From: Roseivirga sp. E12
GTDB taxonomy: Bacteria; Bacteroidota; Bacteroidia; Cytophagales; Cyclobacteriaceae
DNA: 61,700 nucleotides
Direction of reading: 5' to 3'
Assembly (NCBI RefSeq): GCF_017592825.1
Contig: NZ_JAGFMD010000013.1
Span: forward strand, 1-61,700
Shown here: positions 19,127 to 28,552 of the stretch, in pieces
Position numbering within the stretch: position 1 is the stretch's first letter
Layout of the letters: each line of letters begins with the position of its first letter
Position numbers and translations under genes: made by a program
The notes under the pieces: model-generated
The model's database searches: none
Told to the model about the DNA's origin: nothing
What the model saw: only the letters and a program-made list of their open reading frames with translations

Positions 19127-20118
19127 TAATTCAAATTAGATAGTAACTCTCCCGCATCGGGAATATCGTTGTAATGCCATTTATTCATTACCTCCCCATT
19201 ATTCAACAGAACGAGTCCTGGGTTTGACCGGATCATTGTTTTAAGTAGGGTCTTATCGGAGTAATAATACGGTATGGCTAGTTGCACAGTATGCCTGAGA
19301 TCTTCAAACTGAGGCCCAGAAGAGGCCGTAACGGCAACTACCTCCACCTGATTACCCAATGCACTAATGAGGCTATTGAGCATAGCATACGCATCAATAT
19401 CAGTCTTTTCTGTTTCGTGCACCACGACCAATAACTTCTTACCAGTCAGCACCTGTGATGTATAATCAGACTCATCACCATAGATAGCAAAATTGGTAAT
19501 CTTTGGTACAACCCCGGGGTCATCTGCCGGAGGTAGCATATCTGTCGGAATGCTTGTACCCGCTTTGTAAGCTCTAAAATCAATAGTTGGTAAGTGATTG
19601 ACGGACCAAAAAGCAACGGAAAGACAAAAGACCAAGGAAGCTGCTACAATGCCAGTCTTCAATTTAGTCTCTTCCAAAACCTGATTCTTCTTTCTGTTAA
19701 GGAACAGAACAACAATGAATACAAGCAGAATGATATCCTTAATAAAAGACTCCCATGGCGTTAGCTTAATCGCGTCACCAAAGCAGCCACAGTCTGTCAC
19801 TTTGTTGAAGTAAGCTGAATAGAACGTCAGAAAGGTAAAAAACACAATCATTGCCAATAGCAAAGTGGTCACCAGCTTTTCTCTATACTTAAGCAATAAT
19901 GCTATACCTAAAACCACTTCTAGAGTTGAGAGAAGCATTGATAAGAAAAGCGATATTGGTTTTAGGGACTCAAAGAATGGTGCAATATCGACCGCAAAGA
20001 CTGAGAAGTATTCCTCCAGTTTTATCTGGGTACCCACTGGATCATTAATCTTAATGAGCCCGGAGAATATGAACAATCCTCCTACTATATAGCGTGCTAT
20101 TGTGTTTAGTAACTTCAT
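19126..20118 (-). CDS. DoxX/MauE-like membrane protein with thioredoxin-like C-terminal part
   Basis: A 330-residue protein. The first 150 residues contain four membrane helices with DoxX-type features (FIFSGLIKINDPVG) and the MauE-like segment TDCGCFGDAIKLTPWESFIKD, which carries a conserved Cys pair. After another membrane segment, the rest (about 185-330) resembles a periplasmic thioredoxin fold without a CxxC. A role in envelope redox or respiratory assembly is inferred from MauE/DoxX relatives. It overlaps DUF1599 by 4 bases (ATGA) and aroK by 1. Confidence 0.8.
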   Translation of the reverse strand: MKLLNTIARYIVGGLFIFSGLIKINDPVGTQIKLEEYFSVFAVDIAPFFESLKPISLFLSMLLSTLEVVLGIALLLKYREKLVTTLLLAMIVFFTFLTFYSAYFNKVTDCGCFGDAIKLTPWESFIKDIILLVFIVVLFLNRKKNQVLEETKLKTGIVAASLVFCLSVAFWSVNHLPTIDFRAYKAGTSIPTDMLPPADDPGVVPKITNFAIYGDESDYTSQVLTGKKLLVVVHETEKTDIDAYAMLNSLISALGNQVEVVAVTASSGPQFEDLRHTVQLAIPYYYSDKTLLKTMIRSNPGLVLLNNGEVMNKWHYNDIPDAGELLSNLN

Positions 20119-20663
20119 GATTTTGCAAATCCCATCAGAATCATACAGAAAACGGCATAATTGATCATATCCATATAGTTGGCATCAATTCCTTCTGAAA
20201 TGATTGTTTTACCTTGATTGTCTTCTATCTGTTTAACTCTTAGTAGCTTCATCAAAACGATGTCAGTGATTGAACCCACACGCATATCTCTCCATGCCTC
20301 GCCATAATCATGGTTTTTATTCATGAGCAACTCCATAGTTTCTTTGACATGCTTGTCGTACAGTGGCTCCAAAACCTCCACGTCCATTTCCATTGGATCG
20401 GCATCTGTCAGATTCATTTGGATCAGTGCAATCACACAGTAGTTGATTATGCCTATGAATTCACCTGAGATATCATCATCCACCTTCTGAGAACCCTTCT
20501 CCTGAATGGAACGAATGCGTTGTGCCTTTATGAAAATCTGATCCGTAATGGATGGTAATCTTAACACCCTCCAGGCCGTTCCGTAGTCTTGGGTCTTCTT
20601 GAGAAATATGTCTTTACAGGCCTTAATAACTTGCTTATATTCGCCTACCGTTTGCTCCTCCAA
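20115..20663 (-). CDS. DUF1599 protein (nucleotide modification associated domain)
   Basis: A 182-residue protein made of two tandem copies of the DUF1599 unit: KTQDYGTAWRVLRLPSITD with KAQRIRSIQ, and KNHDYGEAWRDMRVGSITD with LLRVKQIED. The family is associated with nucleotide modification by domain naming only; its reaction is not known to me. There is no ATG in frame before the first repeat. The start chosen is TTG at 20663 (the upstream ATT at 20669 is possible), only 31 bases from the divergent folP start. Confidence 0.8.
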   Translation of the reverse strand: MEEQTVGEYKQVIKACKDIFLKKTQDYGTAWRVLRLPSITDQIFIKAQRIRSIQEKGSQKVDDDISGEFIGIINYCVIALIQMNLTDADPMEMDVEVLEPLYDKHVKETMELLMNKNHDYGEAWRDMRVGSITDIVLMKLLRVKQIEDNQGKTIISEGIDANYMDMINYAVFCMILMGFAKS

Positions 20664-20694
20664 AGTAATTGCTTATTTAAATCTGGGACAGTTT

Positions 20695-21552
20695 TTGAAA
20701 GCGAAAGATAAGTTATTTAGTATTAAAAGCACATTGAATCTCAGGGGAAATCTAGTTTCACTTGACTCTCCCAAAATCATGGGGATTCTGAACATTACAC
20801 CTGATTCTTTCTATCAGGGTAGCCGAACTAATTCACCACAGGAGATTGTGGATAGAGCAGGAAAAATGCTCGAAGAGGGTGCTTTTATACTTGACATTGG
20901 AGGTTATTCAACTAGACCTGGAGCCGAGGACATCTCTGTGACTGCAGAAACAGATAGAGTTCTTCCAGCCATCGAGATCATCCACAATGCGTTTCCAACA
21001 GCCTATCTCTCTATTGATACCTTTAGATCAGAAGTAGCTCAAAGCGCTGTTGGAGCAGGAGCTTCGATAGTCAACGATGTATCTGGTGGAAATCTTGACA
21101 GTGAAATGTTTAGCACTGTCGCGGCATTAGGAGTTCCATATATCCTTATGCATATGCGCGGAACACCAGAGAATATGAAAACACTGACCGCATATGATCA
21201 TCTCTTAAACGATATATGTTCAGAACTTTCAACGAAGTGTGCCCAATTGAAAAGTCTTGGAGTAGCCGACATCATCATTGATCCCGGCTTTGGTTTCGCA
21301 AAAACCATTGAACAGAACTATGATATCCTTCGGAATTTGGGTTATTTTAAGAGATTGAAGCTTCCCATACTGGCAGGACTGTCAAGAAAATCGATGATTT
21401 ATAAAACACTTGACATCAAAGCTCATGAAGCACTCAATGGAACAACGGCATTGAATATGGCTGCCTTGATGAATGGCGCATCAATAATGAGGGTTCATGA
21501 TGTCAAAGAAGCAGCAGAAACAATAAAGCTTTACCAAGCATACAAAGGTTGA
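20695..21552 (+). CDS. folP: Dihydropteroate synthase
   Basis: A 285-residue TIM-barrel enzyme that joins p-aminobenzoate to hydroxymethyl-dihydropterin pyrophosphate in folate synthesis. GILNITPDSFYQGS, GGYSTRPGAEDIS, IVNDVSGG and LAGLSRKSMI are all present. TTG at 20695 is chosen because it gives MKAKDKLFSIK directly before the conserved region; upstream in-frame starts would run into the divergent DUF1599 gene. Its stop overlaps the cdaA start (TTGA), indicating coupling with c-di-AMP synthesis. Confidence 0.93.
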   Translation: MKAKDKLFSIKSTLNLRGNLVSLDSPKIMGILNITPDSFYQGSRTNSPQEIVDRAGKMLEEGAFILDIGGYSTRPGAEDISVTAETDRVLPAIEIIHNAFPTAYLSIDTFRSEVAQSAVGAGASIVNDVSGGNLDSEMFSTVAALGVPYILMHMRGTPENMKTLTAYDHLLNDICSELSTKCAQLKSLGVADIIIDPGFGFAKTIEQNYDILRNLGYFKRLKLPILAGLSRKSMIYKTLDIKAHEALNGTTALNMAALMNGASIMRVHDVKEAAETIKLYQAYKG

Positions 21553-22391
21553 TATACGCATTCAAAATAGGGTTCTTAGATGTAAGATGGATTGACATCC
21601 TAGACATCCTATTGGTAAGCGTGCTCCTTTATCAGGTATATAAATTACTTAAAGGAAGTGTCGCTGTTCGAGTTCTGATAGGCTTTCTGGTACTCTATTT
21701 AGTTTATCTTGTGGTGAGAGCAGCACAAATGGAACTACTAGCTGGCATTCTCGGTCAGTTTATGGGGGTTGGTGTTTTGGCAGCCATCATCATATTCTCA
21801 CAAGAGATCCGAAAGTTCTTGCTCATACTGGGTAAAACTACCTTTCGGCAAAACGACCTCCTTCAGTCTATCATGATTTGGAAAAAGCGTGAAGCGAAAG
21901 AATCCTTCAATATTACCCCTATCATTGAAGCCGCAAAATCACTTTCGAGTACAAACACAGGGGCGCTCATTGTATTCTCCAAGAATTCAGAACTCAAGTT
22001 TTATGTTGACTCTGGAGACTTTATGGATGCTGCTATTTCTAAGCGGTTATTGATTTCTATTTTCAATAAATACAGTCCTTTGCATGATGGGGCCGTCATA
22101 ATTAACCAAGGAAAAGTCAGGGCAGCGAGGTGTATACTTCCGGTAAGCGAACGTGATATTCCGGCTCAATTTGGTATGCGGCACAGAGCAGCGCTCGGTA
22201 TGTCCGAGGCAACAGATACTTTGACATTAATTATTTCTGAAGAATCAGGCCAAATGTCTATCGCCCGAAATGGAGCAATTGACAATAACCTTTCAATACC
22301 TGAGATCAGAAAAAGAATCAATATCTATTTCCAAGAGAAAGAGCCACAGCCAGAGATAGAAGATTCTGAAACACTCGAGGTTGCATCTTAA
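21549..22391 (+). CDS. cdaA: Diadenylate cyclase CdaA
   Basis: A 280-residue membrane enzyme making c-di-AMP from two ATP. Three N-terminal membrane helices (about 10-80) precede the DAC domain with the DGA motif (LHDGAVII) and the RHR motif ([11 protein letters not shown]). The TTG start at 21549 overlaps the folP stop by 4 bases. CdaA normally senses wall or osmotic state through partners such as CdaR, none of which is adjacent. Convergent with kbl, sharing TTAA at the stops. Confidence 0.94.
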   Translation: MIYAFKIGFLDVRWIDILDILLVSVLLYQVYKLLKGSVAVRVLIGFLVLYLVYLVVRAAQMELLAGILGQFMGVGVLAAIIIFSQEIRKFLLILGKTTFRQNDLLQSIMIWKKREAKESFNITPIIEAAKSLSSTNTGALIVFSKNSELKFYVDSGDFMDAAISKRLLISIFNKYSPLHDGAVIINQGKVRAARCILPVSERDIPAQFGMRHRAALGMSEATDTLTLIISEESGQMSIARNGAIDNNLSIPEIRKRINIYFQEKEPQPEIEDSETLEVAS

Positions 22392-23581
22392 ATTACTCCT
22401 AATTCTTTCCCAACCTCAGTAAAGGCGGCAATGGCTTTATCTAAGTGATGTCTCTCATGACCAGCCGAAATCTGAACTCTGATCCGAGCTTGATCTTTTG
22501 GTACAACAGGGAAATAAAAGCCTATTACATAGATTCCTTTTTCGAGCATAGCACTGGCCATTTTTTGTGATAACACTGCATCGTACAACATAATGGGTAC
22601 AATGGCATGCTCTCCCGGTTTGATATCAAATCCAGCAGCCGTCATCTGCTCACGGAAGTACTTGGTATTTTCTTCAAGCTTATCTCTCAAAGCAGTGGTC
22701 TCTGAAAGCATATCAAAAACGGCAATGGAAGCGCCCACAATTGATGGCGCTAGTGTATTGGAAAACAAATATGGTCTTGAACGCTGACGTAACAAGTCCA
22801 CAATTTCCTTTTTGCCAGAAGTAAAACCGCCTGATGCACCGCCCAAGGCTTTACCTAGTGTTCCTGTGATAATATCTACTCTGTCCATGCAGTTATGATG
22901 TTCGTGCACACCACGGCCAGTTTCACCCATAAAGCCCGTAGAGTGACATTCATCGGTCATTACCAATGCATTGTACTGATCCGCCAGGTCACAAATTTTA
23001 TCCATTGGAGCGATGGTGCCGTCCATAGAAAAAACGCCATCTGTAACAATGATCTTTTGCTTAGCTCCTTTAGCATCAGCAGCCTTTAGCTGCTCCTCTA
23101 AATCGGCCATGTCTGCATTCTTATACCTAAAGCGCATTGCTTTGCATAACCTCACACCATCGATAATAGAGGCGTGGTTGAGTGCGTCAGAAATGATGGC
23201 ATCCTCAGGTCCAAATAGTGGCTCAAACACACCGCCATTTGCATCAAAAGCCGCTGCGTAGAGTATGGTATCTTCAGTACCTAAAAACTCAGAAATCTTT
23301 TGCTCTAACTCCTTATGGATATCCTGCGTTCCGCAGATAAACCTTACTGATGACATTCCGAAGCCATGCGTATCGATAGCGGCTTTTGCAGCTTCAACTA
23401 CCTGAGGGTGTGACGATAAACCTAAATAGTTATTGGCGCAGAAATTTATTACCTCTTTTCCATCATCTGTTTTTATATCGGCAGCTTGTGGTGTTGTAAT
23501 TACACGTTCTTGTTTATATAGTCCGGCTTCCTTTATTGATTGGATCTCTGCTTGTAATTGTGGCTTTAGTTTATCGTACAT
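22388..23581 (-). CDS. kbl: Glycine C-acetyltransferase (2-amino-3-ketobutyrate CoA ligase)
   Basis: A 397-residue PLP enzyme of the alpha-oxoamine synthase family; it cleaves 2-amino-3-ketobutyrate with CoA to glycine and acetyl-Co[25 protein letters not shown], the DECHSTGF segment and the PLP lysine in [12 protein letters not shown] are present. The ATG at 23581 gives the family length and lies 1 base after the upstream small gene. A threonine dehydrogenase gene starts on the opposite strand 360 bases away, supporting the threonine assignment over serine palmitoyltransferase. Confidence 0.92.
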   Translation of the reverse strand: MYDKLKPQLQAEIQSIKEAGLYKQERVITTPQAADIKTDDGKEVINFCANNYLGLSSHPQVVEAAKAAIDTHGFGMSSVRFICGTQDIHKELEQKISEFLGTEDTILYAAAFDANGGVFEPLFGPEDAIISDALNHASIIDGVRLCKAMRFRYKNADMADLEEQLKAADAKGAKQKIIVTDGVFSMDGTIAPMDKICDLADQYNALVMTDECHSTGFMGETGRGVHEHHNCMDRVDIITGTLGKALGGASGGFTSGKKEIVDLLRQRSRPYLFSNTLAPSIVGASIAVFDMLSETTALRDKLEENTKYFREQMTAAGFDIKPGEHAIVPIMLYDAVLSQKMASAMLEKGIYVIGFYFPVVPKDQARIRVQISAGHERHHLDKAIAAFTEVGKELGVI

Positions 23582-23582
23582 C

Positions 23583-23837
23583 TTAATTGGTTTTAGGTCT
23601 TGCAATTTTGGGCTTCATCATGGGTTTCTTAGCCGTTTTTTCTACTTCTACCTCTCCTAATGGGTATGTCCTTCTGGTTTTATTAATCAAAAAGAGTTTC
23701 TGAGCGGTAAAACTATCAGGGTGCACCTGATCAAAAAGGTTTTTGAATTCCTCAAATCGCTTGGATTGGCCCTTGGCAAAAGCCTTCGGGTCTATTTTCT
23801 TTTTCACCAAGTAATCGTCAAAACTCATCTCTTCCAT
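23583..23837 (-). CDS. Small hypothetical protein upstream of kbl
   Basis: An 84-residue soluble, basic protein ([20 protein letters not shown]...), with a Lys/Pro-rich tail ([12 protein letters not shown]). No family function recognised. The ATG at 23837 is chosen because it lies just after a -7 element; a longer frame would cross it. It ends 1 base before kbl and is almost surely on the same transcript. Confidence 0.7.
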   Translation of the reverse strand: MEEMSFDDYLVKKKIDPKAFAKGQSKRFEEFKNLFDQVHPDSFTAQKLFLINKTRRTYPLGEVEVEKTAKKPMMKPKIARPKTN

Positions 23838-23844
23838 GACACGG

Positions 23845-23852
23845 CAAATATA
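23845..23852 (-). promoter_or_regulatory. -7 element for the small gene and kbl
   Basis: The minus strand reads TATATTTG, 8 bases upstream of the ATG at 23837. A TTGG lies 16 bases further upstream. The leader would be very short. Confidence 0.5.
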
Positions 23853-23941
23853 TAAGATGTAATCCAACCAACCTTTGGTCATGCAAACGTTTTACATGTG
23901 GAGCTGTTTAATTAATATTGCAAGTCAGGAAATAGAAATCA

Positions 23942-24898
23942 ATGGAGAGAATATTAGTAATTGGGGCCTGTGGCCAACTCGGTTCTGAACTAACCAATGA
24001 ACTGGGAAAACTGTTCGGTAATTCAAATGTTATCGCTTCAGATATTTCCCAACCAGTTGCAGCCATTTCAAACTTCACATTTGAGCAGTTGGACGTTATG
24101 AATGCCGATCAGCTTAGTGGAATTGTTGAAACTCATGACATCACCCAGGTCTATCACCTAGCTGCTATTCTTTCCGCCAAGGGCGAGGAAAATCCTAAAT
24201 GGGCATGGAACCTAAATATGACAGGCCTGTTAAATGTATTGGAATTGGCCAAAGAAAAGAACCTGAGAATCTATTGGCCAAGTTCCATTGCTGTTTTTGG
24301 TCCGACTACACCCAGAGTGAACACTCCACAAGACACTGTAATGGATCCTAATACCGTTTACGGTATAAGTAAATTGGCTGGTGAAAGATGGTGCGAGTAT
24401 TATCACGAGAAGTACGGTGTTGATGTACGCAGCCTTCGCTACCCTGGACTCATCGGGTACAAGTCACTACCGGGTGGCGGCACCACTGATTATGCCGTGG
24501 ACATTTACCACAAAGCGCTCCGAAATGAGCCTTTCGAATGCTTTTTATCAGAAGACACCTACTTGCCTATGATGTATATGAGTGACGCCATCAAAGCCAC
24601 CTTGGATCTAATGCAAGCTCCTGCGGATCAAATCAAAGTAAGGTCTAGTTATAATGTCTCAGCGATAAGTTTTTCTCCCAAGGAAATTGTTGAGTCCATT
24701 AGAAAAGGGATACCTGAATTCTCAGCAACGTATCAGCCAGATTTTAGACAAGCCATAGCCGACTCATGGCCCGATAGCATTGACGATTCAGTGGCGAGAA
24801 ATGATTGGAATTGGTCGCCAAGCTTTGACTTGGATAAAATGACCAATGACATTCTAAAAAACCTACCTGCCTTGTTAAACGAATTCGAACAAGCTTAA
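23942..24898 (+). CDS. L-threonine 3-dehydrogenase (short-chain type)
   Basis: A 318-residue extended SDR. NAD-binding motif GACGQLGSEL (8-17), catalytic Ser in WPSSIAVFG, and YGISK (Tyr-x3-Lys) around residue 141 are visible; the segments YPGLIGYKSLPGGGTTDYAV and DTYLPMMYMSDAI are typical of SDR-type threonine dehydrogenases rather than sugar epimerases. It oxidises threonine to 2-amino-3-ketobutyrate, the substrate of Kbl encoded divergently next door. Epimerase activity is the alternative. Confidence 0.85.
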   Translation: MERILVIGACGQLGSELTNELGKLFGNSNVIASDISQPVAAISNFTFEQLDVMNADQLSGIVETHDITQVYHLAAILSAKGEENPKWAWNLNMTGLLNVLELAKEKNLRIYWPSSIAVFGPTTPRVNTPQDTVMDPNTVYGISKLAGERWCEYYHEKYGVDVRSLRYPGLIGYKSLPGGGTTDYAVDIYHKALRNEPFECFLSEDTYLPMMYMSDAIKATLDLMQAPADQIKVRSSYNVSAISFSPKEIVESIRKGIPEFSATYQPDFRQAIADSWPDSIDDSVARNDWNWSPSFDLDKMTNDILKNLPALLNEFEQA

Positions 24899-24935
24899 AC
24901 TGCAACATTTTGCTAGATTGGACCTTCTAATAGTT

Positions 24936-25529
24936 ATGGCAAAGCAACGGACCAGTTTAATCAAATTCATAGCAGAGCTCCTCATTGTTTTTGTTGGCGT
25001 GTATGGGGCTTTTGAACTCAATAGATATCAAGAGACAAAAAGAGAAACAAAAATTCGAGAGCGCTATTTTTCAAGTTTCAGCTCTGAACTCAACAAGTTG
25101 TCTTTCGACATTAGTAATACGCAAAAAACGATTGACAAGGCGCTTACCAACTTCCAGACTGCCATAGAGAATGGCGAAAAACCAACACCAAAGCCCCTCA
25201 ATATTATTTTCGAAGCTCCTATGCTGATAACAAGGGCAGGTTTCAATGATGATGTGTTTATTCAGCTCGATGCTAGTTTGGCGGCAAGCCTAAGCGGTGG
25301 TTATGATAATGTGCAACTGGTCATCAAACAAATTGAACGTTTCAATCAGCTCTGCGATCGACAGTTAATTTCAAATACGCCTATCACTTTTTACGATCGC
25401 CAGGCTAATTTGAAACCTGAGTTTCACTGGTATCAGAATGAATTAAGTCACCTGCAAGGGTATATGAGGAATTTGGACAAAATGATAAATGAAGGAGCAA
25501 TCCCCGCTGTGAAGAAACTTATTGAATAA
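24936..25529 (+). CDS. Membrane-anchored protein of unknown function
   Basis: A 197-residue protein with one N-terminal hydrophobic helix (about 11-27: FIAELLIVFVGVYGAF) and a mostly helical, charged remainder. The arrangement resembles small one-helix Bacteroidota families such as DUF6090, but the match is not firm. ATG at 24936 preferred to an in-frame TTG at 24918. It stands between tdh and a lipoprotein gene. Confidence 0.6.
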   Translation: MAKQRTSLIKFIAELLIVFVGVYGAFELNRYQETKRETKIRERYFSSFSSELNKLSFDISNTQKTIDKALTNFQTAIENGEKPTPKPLNIIFEAPMLITRAGFNDDVFIQLDASLAASLSGGYDNVQLVIKQIERFNQLCDRQLISNTPITFYDRQANLKPEFHWYQNELSHLQGYMRNLDKMINEGAIPAVKKLIE

Positions 25530-25597
25530 TTTTTAATACAGGCTCATCCATTCCAACCTATTGTAGAGTTTCAATGTCTAAAGAGGAAAACAAAGAC

Positions 25598-26086
25598 ATG
25601 AAAAAAGTATTTTTACTACTACTCCTGTTTATTTGCTTCACAGCCTGTGACAATACCAATGAAGGAAGCCTTGAGCGAGTTTATTTCGAAAACTCTGAAC
25701 TGTCAACTCCGGAAGATGAAGCTGGCACATGGGTAAGCTGGTCAAGCGGAGCCAATACAGCTATCCGCTTTGCCTATACTCATCCAGATGAAGTCAATAT
25801 AGCTGATGATGAACTTACAGAGTTCTTCTGGATAGAAATCCCACCTGGGGTTACAGATTTTGATGTTGAAACCTCTTCAGACTTAATAGGAAACTCAGGA
25901 CTTGAATTTTACTACGTTAGATCTTGCTTTTGCTTTTTCGAACCCTTCGTATACCTGAGAAATAATATATCGGGCCGGAAAATATCAAACAATCAATGGG
26001 AAATCTCTTTCGACATTCTTGTCCAATCGGGCGACTCTGAATACGAACTCAAAGATAATGGCGTCTATACGCTAACCTCACGATAA
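25598..26086 (+). CDS. Hypothetical lipoprotein
   Basis: A 162-residue protein starting MKKVFLLLLLF with lipobox FTAC (Cys17). The mature part is acidic and beta-rich, with a CFCF cluster around residue 110; no family recognised. ATG at 25598 is chosen because it begins the signal peptide; an in-frame ATG at 25574 would add eight charged residues. A strong terminator follows immediately. Confidence 0.65.
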   Translation: MKKVFLLLLLFICFTACDNTNEGSLERVYFENSELSTPEDEAGTWVSWSSGANTAIRFAYTHPDEVNIADDELTEFFWIEIPPGVTDFDVETSSDLIGNSGLEFYYVRSCFCFFEPFVYLRNNISGRKISNNQWEISFDILVQSGDSEYELKDNGVYTLTSR

Positions 26087-26087
26087 A

Positions 26088-26109
26088 AAAAGGGGCTCAC
26101 GCCCCTTTT
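26088..26109. terminator. Bidirectional terminator
   Basis: Stem AAAAGGGGC (26088-26096) / GCCCCTTTT (26101-26109), loop TCAC, with T runs in both directions. It ends both the lipoprotein gene and icd. Confidence 0.92.
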
Positions 26110-26134
26110 CATTTTTTCTACTCTTCTTTATAAT

Positions 26135-27586
26135 CTACTCTCCCTGACTTAAGGAGTAGCCTCTCTCCCCATCAAAGTGATAAAGATGCTCTGTCTTTAT
26201 GAAGTCAAACCCTGCATCCTGAACGCTTTGAAGTAACTCGATTACATCAGAGTTATTCAAAATCTTACCTTCCGGATTGACAAACCTACACCTCCAATGA
26301 TCCGTCTTGAAAGTTTCAGGAATACCTCCTGGGTAAACCAAGACACCTCTGTTTGAGATAAGCTTTAATTTCAAATTCTCTGTAGACGCAACATTCAATA
26401 AACGATCTCCTATCTCATCGGCATCCCTGTTTTCTCCACGCCAATCGATAAAGACATCTACACCAACAAGTTCTTTTTTCTTAGCTGGCTTCTCTTTGAT
26501 GGACACAGAAATCGCTACATCTTCATTGTACTTTACAGGAGCTAGTTTACTCGGTTTCTGACCTAAGCGCTGAATGATGGCATCGGCAAACTCTTTTGTA
26601 CCAACTCTTTCCACACTTCTATTTGCACGATAGATATCACCTGTGTGAATACCATCTTCCAAAGTCTTTAACCATGCGTTCTGAATAAGTTCAGCCTTAT
26701 CAGACATTCCCATTTGTACTAACATCATAGTCGCTCCATTCAGTAAGCCCGAAGGGTTAGCAATATTTTGACCAGCGATATCAGGTGCCGAGCCATGAAT
26801 TGCCTCAAACATACCGTGAGTCATACCTACATTGGCTGAACCTGCCATACCCACTGAACCGGCTACTTCTGCAGCAATGTCAGAAATAATATCTCCGTAA
26901 AGGTTAAGCGTAACAACCACGTCAAGGGACTCTGGTCTTGCCGCAACTACAGCCGATCCTATATCAATGATCCAATGGTCCGCAGCAATATCCGGATACT
27001 CAAGTTTAATTTCATTGAAGATATTATGGAACATACCATCGGTATGCTTCATAATGTTATCCTTCGTCATACAGGTCACCTTTTTGCGCCCGTAGGCTCT
27101 TGCATACTCAAAGGCATAACGAATAATTTTCTCACTTCCCGGTTGAGAAATCAACTTTAATGTCTGTACTACCTCTGTTGTCTGCTGGTGCTCAATGCCC
27201 GCATAAAGATCTTCCTCGTTTTCCCTTACGATAACCACATCCATATGAGGGAAAAATGATGGCACATATGGTGGGTATGCTCTAAATGGACGAACATTAG
27301 AATATAATCCCAATGACTTTCTAATGGTTACATTCAAACTCTTATAACCTCCTCCCTGCGGAGTGGTTATCGGAGCTTTTAAGAATACTCTATTCCCCCT
27401 TAAAGTCTCCCATGATTCAGGACTGATACCAGACTTATGTCCAGACTTATAAACCTTCTCCCCAATCTCAATGGTATCATAAGTCAATCCCACATTCGCT
27501 GCATCCATAATACGCAGTGTGGCATCCATGATCTCTGGCCCTATTCCATCACCGTGAGCAACGGTTATCCTTGATTCTGTCCTCAT
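26135..27586 (-). CDS. icd: Isocitrate dehydrogenase
   Basis: A 483-residue enzyme of the Thermus-type family: an isopropylmalate-dehydrogenase-like catalytic core (about 1-335, GDGIGPEIM, NVTIRKSLGLYSNVRP, VRENEEDLYAGIEH, NLYGDIISD, EAIHGSAPDIAGQ) plus a C-terminal extension of about 140 residues. It converts isocitrate to 2-oxoglutarate in the TCA cycle. NAD versus NADP use cannot be fixed here. A promoter element lies 35 bases upstream, back to back with that of the crotonase gene. Confidence 0.93.
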   Translation of the reverse strand: MRTESRITVAHGDGIGPEIMDATLRIMDAANVGLTYDTIEIGEKVYKSGHKSGISPESWETLRGNRVFLKAPITTPQGGGYKSLNVTIRKSLGLYSNVRPFRAYPPYVPSFFPHMDVVIVRENEEDLYAGIEHQQTTEVVQTLKLISQPGSEKIIRYAFEYARAYGRKKVTCMTKDNIMKHTDGMFHNIFNEIKLEYPDIAADHWIIDIGSAVVAARPESLDVVVTLNLYGDIISDIAAEVAGSVGMAGSANVGMTHGMFEAIHGSAPDIAGQNIANPSGLLNGATMMLVQMGMSDKAELIQNAWLKTLEDGIHTGDIYRANRSVERVGTKEFADAIIQRLGQKPSKLAPVKYNEDVAISVSIKEKPAKKKELVGVDVFIDWRGENRDADEIGDRLLNVASTENLKLKLISNRGVLVYPGGIPETFKTDHWRCRFVNPEGKILNNSDVIELLQSVQDAGFDFIKTEHLYHFDGERGYSLSQGE

Positions 27587-27620
27587 AATTACTTTTGGTA
27601 GTTCCTCCTAAATTTGACGG

Positions 27621-27628
27621 CAAATGTA
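27621..27628 (-). promoter_or_regulatory. -7 element for icd
   Basis: The minus strand reads TACATTTG (TAnnTTTG), 35 bases upstream of the icd ATG. Confidence 0.5.
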
Positions 27629-27737
27629 ATCACCATCTCTTCATAATTGAAATTGTAAACCTCCATTTTAGAACATTGTTTATGAGTGGGAAATATTTGG
27701 GATCAATAGCGTAGTTTTACAATTCTATACTGACTGT

Positions 27738-27745
27738 TATCTTTG
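27738..27745 (+). promoter_or_regulatory. -7 element for the crotonase gene
   Basis: TATCTTTG, 22 bases before the ATG at 27767, with TTTTAC about 18 bases further upstream. The octamer contains an in-frame TTG, which argues against a longer N terminus for the gene. Confidence 0.55.
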
Positions 27746-27766
27746 AATTCACGCTCAACCCAAATC

Positions 27767-28552
27767 ATGGCGAATTATCAGAATATACTATTTGAAAATA
27801 AAGAGGGAATTGCCCATCTAACCATCAACAGACCCGATAAACTGAATGCTCTCAATATTCAAACTATAGAGGATATAAAAGTGGCCTTCGAAGAAATCTA
27901 TGATGATGCTACCATCAAAGGCGTTGTCATTACTGGGGCCGGGGAAAAAGCTTTTGTAGCTGGGGCAGACATCTCAGAAATTGCTGAGTTGAATGAACTC
28001 AATGCAAGAAAATTTGCAGAAAGTGGTCAGGAAGTTTTCAGTGCAATAGAAAATTGTCACAAACCTGTCGTAGCATTGGTCAATGGATTTGCTTTAGGAG
28101 GTGGATGTGAGTTGGCTATGGCCTGTCACATGCGAGTAGCAACTGCGAATGCCAGGTTTGGACAACCCGAGGTAAACCTAGGCGTTATTCCAGGCTACGG
28201 AGGCACGCAGCGATTGACACAATTAATCGGCAAAGCCAAATCTTTTGAGTTATGCATGACTGGAGATATGATTAACGCCAATCAGGCGTTAACACTTGGG
28301 TTGTTAAACTATGTATTGGACACCCAAACAGAAGCCATTGCTAAATGTGAGGAGATTCTGAATAAAGTAATATCAAAAGCGCCTGTAGCTATTGGACTAG
28401 TTATTGACTGCATCAATGCCGTTAGTAATGAGCAAGAAAATGGCTATCAAACAGAAGCCAATGGATTTGCCGCGTGCACAAAAACCGCAGACTTTGCAGA
28501 AGGTACAACCGCATTTTTAGAGAAAAGAAAACCTGAGTTCAAGGGAGAATAA
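27767..28552 (+). CDS. Enoyl-CoA hydratase (crotonase)
   Basis: A 261-residue crotonase. Oxyanion-hole segments AFVAGADISE and NGFALGGGCELAMACH are present, and both catalytic glutamates of classical hydratases are visible (in GCEL and in QPEVNLGVIPGYGGTQRL). It hydrates trans-2-enoyl-CoA, either in fatty acid beta-oxidation or as a short-chain crotonase. Unlike the PaaG-like protein at 1099 it keeps the full hydratase pair. Its last codons form the left arm of a terminator-like hairpin. Confidence 0.9.
   Translation: MANYQNILFENKEGIAHLTINRPDKLNALNIQTIEDIKVAFEEIYDDATIKGVVITGAGEKAFVAGADISEIAELNELNARKFAESGQEVFSAIENCHKPVVALVNGFALGGGCELAMACHMRVATANARFGQPEVNLGVIPGYGGTQRLTQLIGKAKSFELCMTGDMINANQALTLGLLNYVLDTQTEAIAKCEEILNKVISKAPVAIGLVIDCINAVSNEQENGYQTEANGFAACTKTADFAEGTTAFLEKRKPEFKGE

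Noticed and set aside
22388-23581. Serine palmitoyltransferase as an alternative call for kbl
   Set aside because: Same superfamily, but the sequence agrees with Kbl along its length and a threonine dehydrogenase is encoded next door.
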